Of a stretch of 64,000 nucleotides of DNA, positions 42,795 to 51,655 are shown one piece after another. The notes under the pieces are model-generated. The model had not been told where the DNA came from, ran no database searches, and saw nothing but the letters and a program-made list of their open reading frames with translations. The position numbers and the translations under genes were made by a program. This DNA comes from an uncultured Alphaproteobacteria bacterium (GTDB lineage: Bacteria; Pseudomonadota; Alphaproteobacteria; RF32; CAG-239), in contig CAJUCZ010000005.1 of the NCBI GenBank assembly GCA_910585375.1, positions 1 through 64,000 of the forward strand. The letters run 5' to 3'. Position 1 is the stretch's first letter, and each line of letters starts with the position of its first letter.

Positions 42795-43451
42795 CTACCC
42801 CCCCCCCGTTGTCCATAATTCTTCGACAGAAATTGATCCCGAACCGTCCTTTTTCATGCATTGATCACCTGAAAGAATACCGCCTGCCGCCGTACATTTT
42901 TCAGCATTTTTGCCAGATAAATTTCGTAAGGAGACACAATTAGAATCACTAAAGCCATCACAATCTGCATTAAAACAAGGTTGCGCACATTTGTCCTCTT
43001 TTTTTTCTTTATTACAGTCATCCCCTGTACAATTTGGCAATGCATTACCATTTTGGGCGCCGCCAATACTTCCACCCGTTCCCTCAACACTGCCGTCCCC
43101 GCTCAGATAATTGCCGTAATCCAGCAAGGTTGAGTGTTTGCTGGTGCCGGTAAAGTCATCAATAAACAAGCCCATAACGGAGAGCAAAAACAGCGAAATC
43201 GCAATATTGGCAAACCACTTCCAGCTGATTTTGTTGAAAATCGCCATAAAGGAAAAGCCGATTAACCCGAAACCTGCCAAAATATAAACGACAAGCTTGA
43301 TATCTTTTAAGCTGGAAGCCGCTTTATCACGTACTTTTTCAAAGACGGAACCGCTTGCCGCAAAGACGTCTTGCGGACAGGCCGCAAAAAAAACAATTGT
43401 CACGACAAAAAGGAAAAGGTTTGATTTCAGCAATGATTTTAATTTTAACAT
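42795..43451 (-). CDS. VirB2-like pilin with extended C terminus, truncated by a G10 frameshift
   Basis: The ATG at 43451 is 6 bases after GGAGG. A signal peptide (ending near FAA, about residue 30) is followed by two hydrophobic helices (about 47-70 and 76-97) with the GFG...W...TG pattern shared with the two neighbouring pilin genes. A Cys- and Gly-rich periplasmic or surface part continues to ELWTTGGG, where the run of ten G residues brings a TAG stop after 218 residues. With nine G residues the frame would continue through the linker into 41867-42601. VirB2-type pilins form the T4SS pilus; the extension is unusual for that family. Confidence 0.75.
   Translation of the reverse strand: MLKLKSLLKSNLFLFVVTIVFFAACPQDVFAASGSVFEKVRDKAASSLKDIKLVVYILAGFGLIGFSFMAIFNKISWKWFANIAISLFLLSVMGLFIDDFTGTSKHSTLLDYGNYLSGDGSVEGTGGSIGGAQNGNALPNCTGDDCNKEKKEDKCAQPCFNADCDGFSDSNCVSLRNLSGKNAEKCTAAGGILSGDQCMKKDGSGSISVEELWTTGGG
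42798..42807 (-). other. G10 homopolymer (candidate phase-variation tract)
   Basis: Ten consecutive C on the plus strand (G on the coding strand) lie immediately before the TAG that ends the VirB2-like frame. No other homopolymer of G or C of this length was seen in the window. Slipped-strand change by one base would restore the 527-residue frame. Confidence 0.8.
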
Positions 43452-43473
43452 GGCCGCCTCCAACAAAAAATAA

Positions 43474-43890
43474 TTATTTCAGGGTATCCGTGATATTTTG
43501 AACTTCTTCACCCGTAACATATTTTACAAAAGCTCCCGTAACCGCCAAAACGACCAAGCCGATAATAATAGCGCTCAGCCATTTCCAGTTCAGGTTGCCG
43601 AAAAAACCGCCGACGGCAACACCGATGATGCCAAAACCGGCAACAACGTAAACAATGTCGCGCATTCCGGTAAAGATTTCGGCACCTTTGGCCGTCAGCT
43701 CGGAAAACAGGCCGTCAGCCGCCATCGCCGTTCCTGAAACCAAAACTAAAGAAAGCACCAGACAAAGAGAAAACACCACTGCTCTCCTTACTTTAAGTTT
43801 CAGGCCATATTTTGCAAGCCTCTCCGCAGACAAAACAAAAAGGAGGGTTACAAATGCCAGCGGCAAGATATTTATAAATTCGCCAAACAT
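43474..43890 (-). CDS. virB2: VirB2-like pilin, second copy
   Basis: The ATG at 43890 has AGGAGGGG 5 bases upstream, the strongest site in this group, and gives 138 residues. The N terminus is long and hydrophobic, ending near AMA (about residue 57), as in other VirB2/TrbC precursors with long leaders. The mature part has two helices (about 75-97 and 101-122) and the GFG...NWKW...VTG pattern of its paralogues. A shorter start at an internal GTG (about 43765) is possible. It is a likely pilus subunit. Confidence 0.75.
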   Translation of the reverse strand: MFGEFINILPLAFVTLLFVLSAERLAKYGLKLKVRRAVVFSLCLVLSLVLVSGTAMAADGLFSELTAKGAEIFTGMRDIVYVVAGFGIIGVAVGGFFGNLNWKWLSAIIIGLVVLAVTGAFVKYVTGEEVQNITDTLK

Positions 43891-43928
43891 AGTATCCCCT
43901 CCTTTTTAACAGTGAGCGTAAGCTCAGG

Positions 43929-44315
43929 TTAGTAAGTATCCGCAGCAGATTCCTGGAAAGTATCGCCGAAACCGCCGGATCCGGTACCCGTAGCACTCAG
44001 GTTCGTATCACCGGTTGCGTAACGGACAATAGCACCGGCCGCAGCCAAAATAGCCAAACCAACGGCCAAAGATGCAAATGCGGACCATTTGATTTTGCCG
44101 AAGATGGCGCCGAAAGCCAGCAGAACCAGACCGAAACCACCAACGATAAAGATAATGCTCTTTACGTTATTGAAGGTGGTGAAGGCTTTGGCTTTTGCCG
44201 TACCCATAAGGCTGCTCTGGCTGCCTCCTGCCGCCATGGCCGGACCGCTCATAAAGACAACGGCAACGACCGCAAGCAGACAAATCGTCCACAAGTTTTT
44301 CTTTAAAAAGTTCAT
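43929..44315 (-). CDS. virB2: VirB2-like pilin, first copy
   Basis: The ATG at 44315 follows AGGAG by 8 bases and gives 128 residues. A signal peptide ends near AMA (about residue 28). Two hydrophobic helices (about 50-72 and 78-100) carry the GGFG...KW...YATG pattern shared with the next two genes, and a Gly/Ser/Thr-rich tail follows. It is the first gene of the minus-strand T4SS block, behind a promoter in the divergent intergenic region. VirB2-type pilin is the best assignment. Confidence 0.8.
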   Translation of the reverse strand: MNFLKKNLWTICLLAVVAVVFMSGPAMAAGGSQSSLMGTAKAKAFTTFNNVKSIIFIVGGFGLVLLAFGAIFGKIKWSAFASLAVGLAILAAAGAIVRYATGDTNLSATGTGSGGFGDTFQESAADTY

Positions 44316-44356
44316 TAATTTTCTCCTTTTATGCAAGTAAACCCAATACTTTAAGC

Positions 44357-44386
44357 ATACTAAACTTTTTGATTTTTTTCTAGCAA
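44357..44386 (-). promoter_or_regulatory. candidate promoter of the VirB2-like genes
   Basis: On the minus strand TTGCTA (44386-44381) and TAGTAT (44362-44357) are separated by 18 bases, upstream of the pilin start at 44315. The match is moderate. Confidence 0.45.
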
Positions 44387-44440
44387 AATCTTATATACTA
44401 CAAAATTCTTAACATATTGTTTACACTAAACAAAATCGGC

Positions 44441-44504
44441 TGTAACAAAAAATTCATACAACTTAACATTTTGTAAAGGCAGGATTTTTTACAGTTTTGT
44501 TACA
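44441..44504. promoter_or_regulatory. inverted repeat in the divergent intergenic region
   Basis: TGTAACAAAA (44441-44450) and its exact reverse complement TTTTGTTACA (44495-44504) lie between the divergent pilin and OmpA-like genes. The 331-base gap (44316-44646) also holds a 6-bp CTGTT/AACAG hairpin near 44510-44525 and candidate promoters on both strands, but no gene. The repeat pair could bind a regulator controlling both directions. Confidence 0.4.
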
Positions 44505-44580
44505 AAAAATCTGTTCTGCAACAGAATCTGAATATCAGCCTTTTCAGAAACCGGATTTAAAAGAATCCACAAATATTGCG

Positions 44581-44586
44581 TATAAT
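44581..44586 (+). promoter_or_regulatory. candidate -10 box of the pilus operon
   Basis: A perfect TATAAT lies 60 bases before the start at 44647. The matching -35 is poor (TTTAAA-like), so it may need an activator. Confidence 0.35.
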
Positions 44587-44646
44587 TTCATATCCGCTTG
44601 CCAAGATTCGCATTTTGATTTATCTAATTTACAAAGGGTTTTGTTT

Positions 44647-46335
44647 ATGAAAAATACAGCTTTTAAAACTTTTGTTTACAGCTTTGTTTTTTCTCTGTTT
44701 GTGATCTTTGGCACAAACGGTGTGTTTTTTGCTGCACAACCGGCCGGTGAGCTTAAAATTTCCAACAAAAACATTACCCTGTTTCTCAAAAAAGACATTA
44801 TACCCTCCGCAAAACCGCTGCCGGTAAAAAAGATTGCCCTCAGCGTACTGCCAGACATTCAGGAAAACACCAAAGACAAAACCCCCGATTATTATGACAC
44901 GTCTGACAGCGACGGACAGATTATCATGGCCGACAGCTCTGATTTAATCCCTCTGGAATTTGATGCAGAGCCGGAAGCGCCCGTTGTTCAGGCAATTGCC
45001 GAAACCGAAGAGCTGCCGCCGGTTGTTCTGGCCGCCAATAATATACAGGAACCGGAGGCGCCGGCATTATACGTTCCGACAAAGGCGCAGGTTATTTCCG
45101 TTACTGACGGACCGGAGCCGGAAAGCACGCCGGCAGTACCGCGCGCTAACCGGATTATCCGCGAGGACATTCCCGAGCCGGTTAAGCTGGCAACGGTTTA
45201 TGCTCCGGAAGGCCCACACGAAATTGCTTATCAGCCCCCAGAAAAGCAACAAAAGCCTGCTGTTCCGGCAAAGGCGGCTGAACCGGCGTTGCTTATTCCG
45301 CTGGAGCGTTCAAACAATATTGCCCTTGCACAAAATAGGAAGGTCAAAATAAGCCGGAGTGCCGAAGAAAATCAGGTTGCAATGGCTGACGCCAAAGTTT
45401 CGACCAAAAACATTCCGGCCGCCGCCGAAGAAAAACCACATTCGGCAGACATTGCCGAAGAAGCCGAAACGCCGGCAAAATGGGAAAGCATGGCCGAAAA
45501 ATCCGGACAAAAAGACAGTCCGTGGGTGGTTGCAACCGGCGCCAAGCACGCCAAAAACAAAATGGTTAAAATTGAACAGCAGGAAAGAGATGACCGGAAG
45601 AAAATTTTGCTTGAGGCCAGCAAAAAAGCCGGCGGAACAGAAGTTGTGGCTGCCAATGACATGGTTGACAACCTGCTTATTCCCATTCCCAAAGAAATTA
45701 AGGACAAAGAAGACCTCCGGCCGCGGTTACAGTTTCCTGAAGACGCCGAAGTAGAAACAAAAGCGGAAGAAGCCGAAGAAGTCAAAAAAGAAGTGAAAAT
45801 TCTGGATGCGCAAGGGAAGAATATTGCCAAAAACAAAGAGCAGAGTTCCGGCGGAAACCTGCTTTCCAGCATTACATCAATCTTTTCCGGTTCATCTGAC
45901 AAGAATGTAAGCAATGAGCCGCAATCTTCCGGCGGGCTGGTCGGAAAAATAAAAAACAAACTGTCCGGAGGACAAGCCGGCGGACGGATTTTGCCGGCGG
46001 AAATCCGTTTGTCTTTTCAGCCCAACCGGGCAGAAATTTCCGGCAATACGCTGAAATGGATTGACGCCTTTGCCCAGAAAACGATTGAAGACAAGTCCGT
46101 GGTACTGGAGATCCGGCTGGACGGAACAACCGACCAATATCTGCAGCGCCGGCGGCTGAACCTTTTAAGCAACATCCTCAACAACAAAGGCGTAAGCGCC
46201 AGAGACGTTAAGGTTGTGTTTACGGAAAGAGAACCGAATTCGTTTATCATCAGAACTTTGAGAACAAGCGAGGAAAGCGGTTACGGTACAGTGGAAAATT
46301 ATAACAACCCGCAGGCAAATGTTACACAATGGTAA
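44647..46335 (+). CDS. periplasmic protein with OmpA-like C-terminal domain
   Basis: The ATG at 44647 (AAAGGG about 8 bases upstream) gives 562 residues with a signal peptide (about 1-30). A long Pro/Glu/Ala-rich, probably extended region (about 60-430) leads to a domain (about 450-550) with an OmpA/MotB pattern: a LSFQPNRAEIS strand, a VVLEIRLDGTTD segment and an LQRRRLNLLSNILNNKGV helix. OmpA-like domains bind peptidoglycan. It is the first gene of the pilus operon and may anchor the pilus or secretion complex to the wall. R64-type pil operons do not, to my knowledge, begin with such a gene. Confidence 0.7.
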   Translation: MKNTAFKTFVYSFVFSLFVIFGTNGVFFAAQPAGELKISNKNITLFLKKDIIPSAKPLPVKKIALSVLPDIQENTKDKTPDYYDTSDSDGQIIMADSSDLIPLEFDAEPEAPVVQAIAETEELPPVVLAANNIQEPEAPALYVPTKAQVISVTDGPEPESTPAVPRANRIIREDIPEPVKLATVYAPEGPHEIAYQPPEKQQKPAVPAKAAEPALLIPLERSNNIALAQNRKVKISRSAEENQVAMADAKVSTKNIPAAAEEKPHSADIAEEAETPAKWESMAEKSGQKDSPWVVATGAKHAKNKMVKIEQQERDDRKKILLEASKKAGGTEVVAANDMVDNLLIPIPKEIKDKEDLRPRLQFPEDAEVETKAEEAEEVKKEVKILDAQGKNIAKNKEQSSGGNLLSSITSIFSGSSDKNVSNEPQSSGGLVGKIKNKLSGGQAGGRILPAEIRLSFQPNRAEISGNTLKWIDAFAQKTIEDKSVVLEIRLDGTTDQYLQRRRLNLLSNILNNKGVSARDVKVVFTEREPNSFIIRTLRTSEESGYGTVENYNNPQANVTQW

Positions 46336-46422
46336 TAAGTTAAGGCTTGCGCTTGATTATTTATTTTTCCAAATGTATGATAGGAAAAAATTATGACAAA
46401 AAGTGATTTAAGGATTGCAAAA

Positions 46423-47112
46423 ATGAACAAAGAAATACGCTTAATTGCTTGTTTGGGCGTCTTATTGGCAACGACCGGATGTTATATGTTCCGGCCTCTT
46501 AATTATAATTACGAAAAAGAGGAAACCGTTGCCGAAACCGTCATGACAACCTGTCCGGATGACGGCACGCCCTGCGTGGTTCCGCCGGCTGCTCCGCAAG
46601 AATATGTCGATTATACCCGAACCGCCGCAGATTATCGCGAGTACGGCGAGAGAACGCCGCGCGACCAGCGTATCGTTCAGACGGCTCCGGGCAGTAATAT
46701 GTCTGCCGCAATCCCGCCGACAATTGACGAAGAAGTAGGCGCTTATGAAGAAGAAATCAAATCTACCGGCAGTGCGGAATTTGCCGAAAATGCCGGTACT
46801 GACAGCGCCGGAAGCGGTGCCGGCAGCGATGACGGCGATGATCCGGTCAAAGACTGGCTGGCCGAAGAAGGGCAGTCGTTGAAAGCCCTCCTGACAGAAT
46901 GGAGCGATGAATCCGGCTGGCGTCTGATTTGGAACAGCAACAGAAATTACACTTTAAGTGCGGGCGCAATGTTTCGCGGGCGTTTTGCCGATGTCAGCGC
47001 CGCATTGATCCGCGCTTTCGGCCGTGCAAGCCCTGCTCCGGTCGCCACTTTTTATAAAGGAAACCGCGTCTTGGTTGTAGAAACGATGGAGGATGAGAAT
47101 GCATTTGATTAA
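46423..47112 (+). CDS. pilL: PilL-like lipoprotein with TcpQ domain
   Basis: I chose the ATG at 46423 (AAGGA 8 bases upstream) because it gives a signal ending in TTGC (Cys about residue 20); the ATG at 46393 would add 10 residues. The 229-residue protein has a disordered acidic middle and a C-terminal domain (about 140-225) of the TcpQ type (SLKALLTEWSDESGWRLIWNSN...ALIRAFG). Such domains help place the secretin of type IVb pili; R64 PilL and Vibrio TcpQ are known examples. Its 3' end overlaps pilN by 14 bases. Confidence 0.72.
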   Translation: MNKEIRLIACLGVLLATTGCYMFRPLNYNYEKEETVAETVMTTCPDDGTPCVVPPAAPQEYVDYTRTAADYREYGERTPRDQRIVQTAPGSNMSAAIPPTIDEEVGAYEEEIKSTGSAEFAENAGTDSAGSGAGSDDGDDPVKDWLAEEGQSLKALLTEWSDESGWRLIWNSNRNYTLSAGAMFRGRFADVSAALIRAFGRASPAPVATFYKGNRVLVVETMEDENAFD

Positions 47113-48715
47113 AAATAAGAAATTCGGCATTGTATTGGCATTTGCCGCTTTGGTGGCCTCATGCTCCATGTCAACCAGTCTGGACGCGACGATTGAGCGC
47201 GAAGTTGAAGCCTCGACCAAGATGAAAGAAATGGCTAAGGCTCCGACACCTATCGAAAATACCGATCTGGTTAAGGTCAAAAATGACATCTGGCTCGGCG
47301 ATACAAGCGAGATCGAGTATGAAGGCCAGCCGGTTCCGGCTTATCTGGAAACGGCTGACGGCGTAACCTTAATCAGCAATCGTCCGATTACATTGTTTGA
47401 AATCGGTGATATGCTTAACAAAGTTACTTCTTTGCGCGTTCGCTTTGACAGCAATCTGGAAAAAGACATTCGGGAAAAAGGATCAAAAAACAAGCCGTCG
47501 GCAGCAGCGATTAATGCCGACTGGACAGATGCCGACAAAATGCTGGTTTCTTACCGCGGGCCGTTGAGCGGTTTGCTGGACGAGATTTCTTCCCGTTTCG
47601 GCATTTGGTGGAAGTATGACAAGAAAGAAATTCACTTCTACAAATACATTACCAAGACTTTTGTTTTGTATTCTTTGCCGACCAAACCGAAGCTTAATGT
47701 AACCGTTGGCGGATCTTCTTCTGCCGGCGAAGGCGGAAGCTCTTCCCTGAGCCTGAGTTCCGAGGCGGAAATTGCTGTCTGGACGCAGATTAAAGATTCA
47801 ATTACGTCTATGATTTCAAAAGATTCAAAATTGACGATTGATCAGGGTAACGGTACGATTACCCTGACGGCCACTCCGACAGACATCAAAAAAGTCGGCC
47901 GTTACATCACAGAACAGAACAACCGCTTATCCAGACAAGTGGCCATCAGCGTAAAAGTTTTGCAGGTAACCGTAACAGACGGTGACCAGTATGGTTTGAA
48001 TTTGTCTGCGATGTTTAACGACGGGCACACGACTTTTCGTCTGGCCAGCCCGACCGGCGGCGTGGCCGATGACATTGCCGACAATCTGACGATGGCTATC
48101 ACCCCGAAGAACTGGACAGGAAGCGCCATTGTCAAAGCGTTGTCCAGCCAGGGAGCGACAACTCTGGTAACCAGCGGTACGGTAACAACATTAAATAATA
48201 AACCGGCACCTATTCAGGTTATTAAAAAGCAAAACTATATTTCTGAAATTACCAAAACCAACGGTGGTGACAACGACTATGATATTTCAACCGAGACGGA
48301 AGAAATCGAAACAGGTTTTACGCTGGACGTTTTGCCGAGAATTTTGGAACACGGGCGGTTGCTTTTGATGTTTAATCTGACATTGTCCGATTTGATTGAG
48401 TTGGAAAAAGTATATTTGAATGAACCGACAGAAGGAACGCCTTCATCCGCTTCCGGCCAGTATATTCAAAACCCGAAGATTGAATCCCGCGGCTTTACAC
48501 AAGAAGTTGCAATGTCTTCCGGTGAATCTTTGATTTTGACCGGTTATGAAAGAGTTGAAAACACAACCTCAAAAGAAGGTATCGGATCAGCGACGAACTC
48601 GTTGCTGGGAGGTTCAGCTACAGCTAATAAAGAAAGAAGCGTATTGGTCATTATTCTGACGCCGGTTGTTCTTGAATCTCCGCTGACGCCGGAATCCAGA
48701 ATGGTTCTGAATTAA
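47099..48715 (+). CDS. pilN: PilN, type IVb pilus secretin lipoprotein
   Basis: The ATG at 47099 is 6 bases after GGAGG (a start at 47093 is too close). The 538-residue protein has a lipoprotein signal ending in VASC (about residue 20), an N0/STN domain (about 85-165), N-terminal ring domains and a secretin core (about 290-530) with the VAISVKVLQV motif, the long central beta region and the terminal SLILTGYE...SVLVIILTPVV motif. It should form the outer-membrane gate of the pilus. Length fits R64 PilN and BfpB (about 550). Confidence 0.9.
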   Translation: MHLIKNKKFGIVLAFAALVASCSMSTSLDATIEREVEASTKMKEMAKAPTPIENTDLVKVKNDIWLGDTSEIEYEGQPVPAYLETADGVTLISNRPITLFEIGDMLNKVTSLRVRFDSNLEKDIREKGSKNKPSAAAINADWTDADKMLVSYRGPLSGLLDEISSRFGIWWKYDKKEIHFYKYITKTFVLYSLPTKPKLNVTVGGSSSAGEGGSSSLSLSSEAEIAVWTQIKDSITSMISKDSKLTIDQGNGTITLTATPTDIKKVGRYITEQNNRLSRQVAISVKVLQVTVTDGDQYGLNLSAMFNDGHTTFRLASPTGGVADDIADNLTMAITPKNWTGSAIVKALSSQGATTLVTSGTVTTLNNKPAPIQVIKKQNYISEITKTNGGDNDYDISTETEEIETGFTLDVLPRILEHGRLLLMFNLTLSDLIELEKVYLNEPTEGTPSSASGQYIQNPKIESRGFTQEVAMSSGESLILTGYERVENTTSKEGIGSATNSLLGGSATANKERSVLVIILTPVVLESPLTPESRMVLN

Positions 48716-48738
48716 CCTTAAACGAAGGGTAAATTACA

Positions 48739-50013
48739 GTGTTAGAAGACGCAAACCTGACAGAAGAAGATGTAGAAAAAGGCAATGAACGGACATGGAG
48801 CTCATCCATGACCGTTGCCGGCACGGAATATGCGACGAGCCTCTTCTGGCAGCCGCTGCAAAACCGCGATGATCCGTATCAGGAAGTTGAAGAAGCTTCT
48901 TCCGGAATTATGGAAGGCGCAGACTTGTTCTGTATCAAGCCAGGTAAAGCACCGCAGTTTGGTATTTGCGTATCGGAAGAAGGTTTTCGCAAAGGAATGG
49001 ATGTTGCCGTTGTTGCTTTGGCAACGGCTTTGTCCGACAGGTCTTCTCTGGTTGCAGTTTTTAAGGTAGAAAACGGCTGGTGGTATGTTTGTATCAGAAA
49101 CGATATTATTCTTTCTGACGGTGACATGCTGTTCCTTAATGAGGAAGATGCCAAAAGCCAGTTTGAATCGATGATGGCAGTTCCCGACTGGAGACGCAGG
49201 ATCGCACCGCCGGAATGGGGATACGAAGACACAGAATATCCTGACCTTGAAAAGATTTTGGCCCGCGGCGGAAAAGCCAAGCTGAAAAAAATCAAGGCTT
49301 TGCGCGGAACAAAACTGATTTTGGTCATTGTTGTTTCGGTATCTGTCGGCTTTTACCTGCTTTCCAATATTTTATCCGAAATCTTTTTTGCGCCGCCCAA
49401 ACGCCCTCCGGTCACGGTACCGATTGTACCTAAGGCCGCACCGGTACAGAAACTGCCGGAAATCAAACCTTGGGAAAAAGTAAAAGATCCGTTTCAGGTT
49501 ATGACCGGTTGCCAAAATGCCGTGGTTAAGTTGTTGACGATTGTAACGCCGGGATGGGAAATCGGCCAGATAAAATGTTCGGACAGCAATGCCCAGACCG
49601 CATGGAGCAGAAAAGTCGGCCGCGTATCTTGGATAAAAAAAGCCTTGGAAGATTCCGGCGTTAAGTTCAGCGGTGTTTTATATTCCGAAACAGGAGATCA
49701 GGCAACCGTATCGTTACAATTCGGACCGGTAGCGCAGAAAAAATCTCCCCCTGCTTATGCAACACAGCAGTTGAAACTGATTTTAAATGACTTTTTTCAG
49801 GGAATCGGCCAAAAAATATCAATGACCAACTCGTCTTTTACTTCTCCTGAGCATAACGTTTACCGTTCGGTTGTTTTTAAGTTTTCATCGAAGTATAAAC
49901 CGGTGGTCTGGCGGGATTTGTTAATGAAATTTTCAGGACTTGAGATTAAAAGTATAACTTATACACCATCGACAAAACAATGGGATTATGAAGGAGCAAT
50001 CTATGTGTTATAG
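48739..50013 (+). CDS. pilO: PilO-like inner-membrane pilus protein
   Basis: A GTG start with AAGGG about 10 bases upstream gives 424 residues. The protein has a cytoplasmic N-terminal domain of about 190 residues (GxAPQFGICVSEEGF-like, actin-like-binding region of PilO2 type), one transmembrane helix (about 194-216) and a periplasmic domain of about 200 residues with two Cys. This matches the PilO family of type IVb systems, a bitopic assembly component. Its 3' end overlaps the PilP gene by 11 bases, indicating coupled translation. Confidence 0.78.
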   Translation: MLEDANLTEEDVEKGNERTWSSSMTVAGTEYATSLFWQPLQNRDDPYQEVEEASSGIMEGADLFCIKPGKAPQFGICVSEEGFRKGMDVAVVALATALSDRSSLVAVFKVENGWWYVCIRNDIILSDGDMLFLNEEDAKSQFESMMAVPDWRRRIAPPEWGYEDTEYPDLEKILARGGKAKLKKIKALRGTKLILVIVVSVSVGFYLLSNILSEIFFAPPKRPPVTVPIVPKAAPVQKLPEIKPWEKVKDPFQVMTGCQNAVVKLLTIVTPGWEIGQIKCSDSNAQTAWSRKVGRVSWIKKALEDSGVKFSGVLYSETGDQATVSLQFGPVAQKKSPPAYATQQLKLILNDFFQGIGQKISMTNSSFTSPEHNVYRSVVFKFSSKYKPVVWRDLLMKFSGLEIKSITYTPSTKQWDYEGAIYVL

Positions 50014-51646
50014 TAAGAAAGATTTTAGCCGGAGGGCTTTGGCGGCGCTCATTTTGGGAATGATGTTTTCCGGAAATGCGATGGCAGCCGATAAAGACTC
50101 AGCCATAGATTTGGGATTTGACGACGAATTCGGCATATCTGCCGATGAGCTCGGCGGCTCTGCTGCTCCCAAACCCCAGCTCAGCATAGACAAAGACGGC
50201 AACAAAGGCGGGTTGTTGGCTCCGGCACACGGAATTGTCCCGAAGACGGGCGCTGCGCCGATTGTGCCGAAAACAGGTATTGTTCCCAAGACCGGCGAAG
50301 CTCCCATTGTCCCTAAAACAGGTGCTTTGCCTAATGGCATCGTTCCCAAGACGGGTGCCGCGCCGATTGTGCCGAAAACAGGCATTGTTCCCAAGACCGG
50401 CGAAGCTCCCATTGTCCCTAAAACAGGTGCTTTGCCTAATGGTATCGTTCCAAAGACGGGTGCCGCACCGGTTGTACCGAAAACAGGTATTGTTCCCAAG
50501 ACCGGCGAAGCCCCCATTGTCCCTAAAACAGGTGCTTTGCCGAGCGGTGTTGTCCCGAAGACGGGTGCCGCACCGGGGGGTATTGTTCCCAAAACCGGAG
50601 GACTTTTGCCTCCGGAACAAGATGTCGCTCCCAGTCTGCCGCAGACAACCGCCGCAATGAACGTTTTGGATGAACTTGATGATGAAGTTTTCTCCCAAAT
50701 GACAGACATTGAAAAACAGACGGCAATTTTGTCATTGGAATTGCGCAGAGAAAAACTCAGAAATGAAATTGAAGCAATCAAGGCTCAGCGGCTGAAAGCT
50801 CAAAACGAAGTTTTTGAAAAAGAAGAAGCAGAAAAGCTTAAAAGACTGGAATGGGAAAAAGAGCAGGAACGCAAAATTATTGAAGAGCAAGTCAAATTGC
50901 GCAAAGTTGAAATTGCTTATGAAAAAATGCGTCAGGAAGGCCTGTTGAATGCTTATAAAGAGCAGATGCTGAAAGAACAGCAGCGTTGGATTGAAAACAA
51001 TGCCGGCATTTATGAGCGAATTGCCCATGAGAAAAAAGACCGTGAGGAATTTACCCAAAATGTTAAAGAAAGGCTGAGCCGACTGATGGATGCGTTGAAT
51101 AAAGCCAATCAGATTGCAGAAACAGCCGTGGAAAACCACAAAAAAGAGGTTTCGGAACTGCAGACCCAGATTTCTATTTTGAAAGCCCGTCTGGAAGCCG
51201 AAAAGAAGACTAATCCGTTTGCTGACGGACAGGTTCCGGCCAATGCAGCAGCTGCAGAACAGGAAGAAGAAGACGAAGAGTTTAGAGTCAGCGACCTTTA
51301 TGTGGTTATGGAAATTACCGGTCAGGGCGATGAACTGGTTGCCAAACTGATGAACCGCGATGGACAGACATTTTTGGCGAGAACAGGTACGATGTTGCAA
51401 ACGGGCCAAAAAGTTGACCAGATTGCCACGACACACGTCCGTGTTGACAGAGGCGGCATTAAAGATTATCTATACTTCTCTGCCGGCGGCGTGATTGACA
51501 AAGAACCATTGAACGGTGCGGCAAAAGCTATTGAAAAAGAGGCCGAGGAAAAGAATAAAGAAAAAACGGCAACGGAAAAACCCAAAAAATCGGTTGTTTC
51601 CAGCCGCGGGATTCCCGGCGTCAGCAAAGACATGATATTGAGGTAA
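50003..51646 (+). CDS. pilP: PilP-like pilus assembly protein with internal repeats and coiled coil
   Basis: The ATG at 50003 follows AAGGAG by 6 bases. The 547-residue protein has a signal peptide (ending near AMA, about residue 28), three near-identical 35-residue repeats built from IVPKTG units (residues 77-181) plus a partial copy, a long Lys/Glu/Gln coiled coil (about 225-405), and a C-terminal domain (about 425-500) with the PilP pattern (YVVMEITGQGDELVAKL...GxTFLARTGTMLQTGQKV). PilP normally has about 150-200 residues, so this one is greatly extended. PilP aligns the inner-membrane complex with the secretin. Confidence 0.72.
   Translation: MCYSKKDFSRRALAALILGMMFSGNAMAADKDSAIDLGFDDEFGISADELGGSAAPKPQLSIDKDGNKGGLLAPAHGIVPKTGAAPIVPKTGIVPKTGEAPIVPKTGALPNGIVPKTGAAPIVPKTGIVPKTGEAPIVPKTGALPNGIVPKTGAAPVVPKTGIVPKTGEAPIVPKTGALPSGVVPKTGAAPGGIVPKTGGLLPPEQDVAPSLPQTTAAMNVLDELDDEVFSQMTDIEKQTAILSLELRREKLRNEIEAIKAQRLKAQNEVFEKEEAEKLKRLEWEKEQERKIIEEQVKLRKVEIAYEKMRQEGLLNAYKEQMLKEQQRWIENNAGIYERIAHEKKDREEFTQNVKERLSRLMDALNKANQIAETAVENHKKEVSELQTQISILKARLEAEKKTNPFADGQVPANAAAAEQEEEDEEFRVSDLYVVMEITGQGDELVAKLMNRDGQTFLARTGTMLQTGQKVDQIATTHVRVDRGGIKDYLYFSAGGVIDKEPLNGAAKAIEKEAEEKNKEKTATEKPKKSVVSSRGIPGVSKDMILR
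50231..50599 (+). repeat. 105-base tandem repeat in the PilP-like gene
   Basis: Three copies of a 105-base unit (50231-50335, 50336-50440, 50441-50545) differ at few positions; a shortened fourth copy runs to about 50599. Each encodes four IVPKTG-like hexapeptides. The near-identity at DNA level suggests recent expansion and copy-number variability. Confidence 0.85.
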
Positions 51647-51655
51647 CCTGAAAAA

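Noticed and set aside
42580..42861. A 93-residue minus-strand frame across the G10 tract
   Set aside because: It is the third reading frame of the pilin/linker region, has no ribosome-binding site, and the other two frames explain the DNA better.
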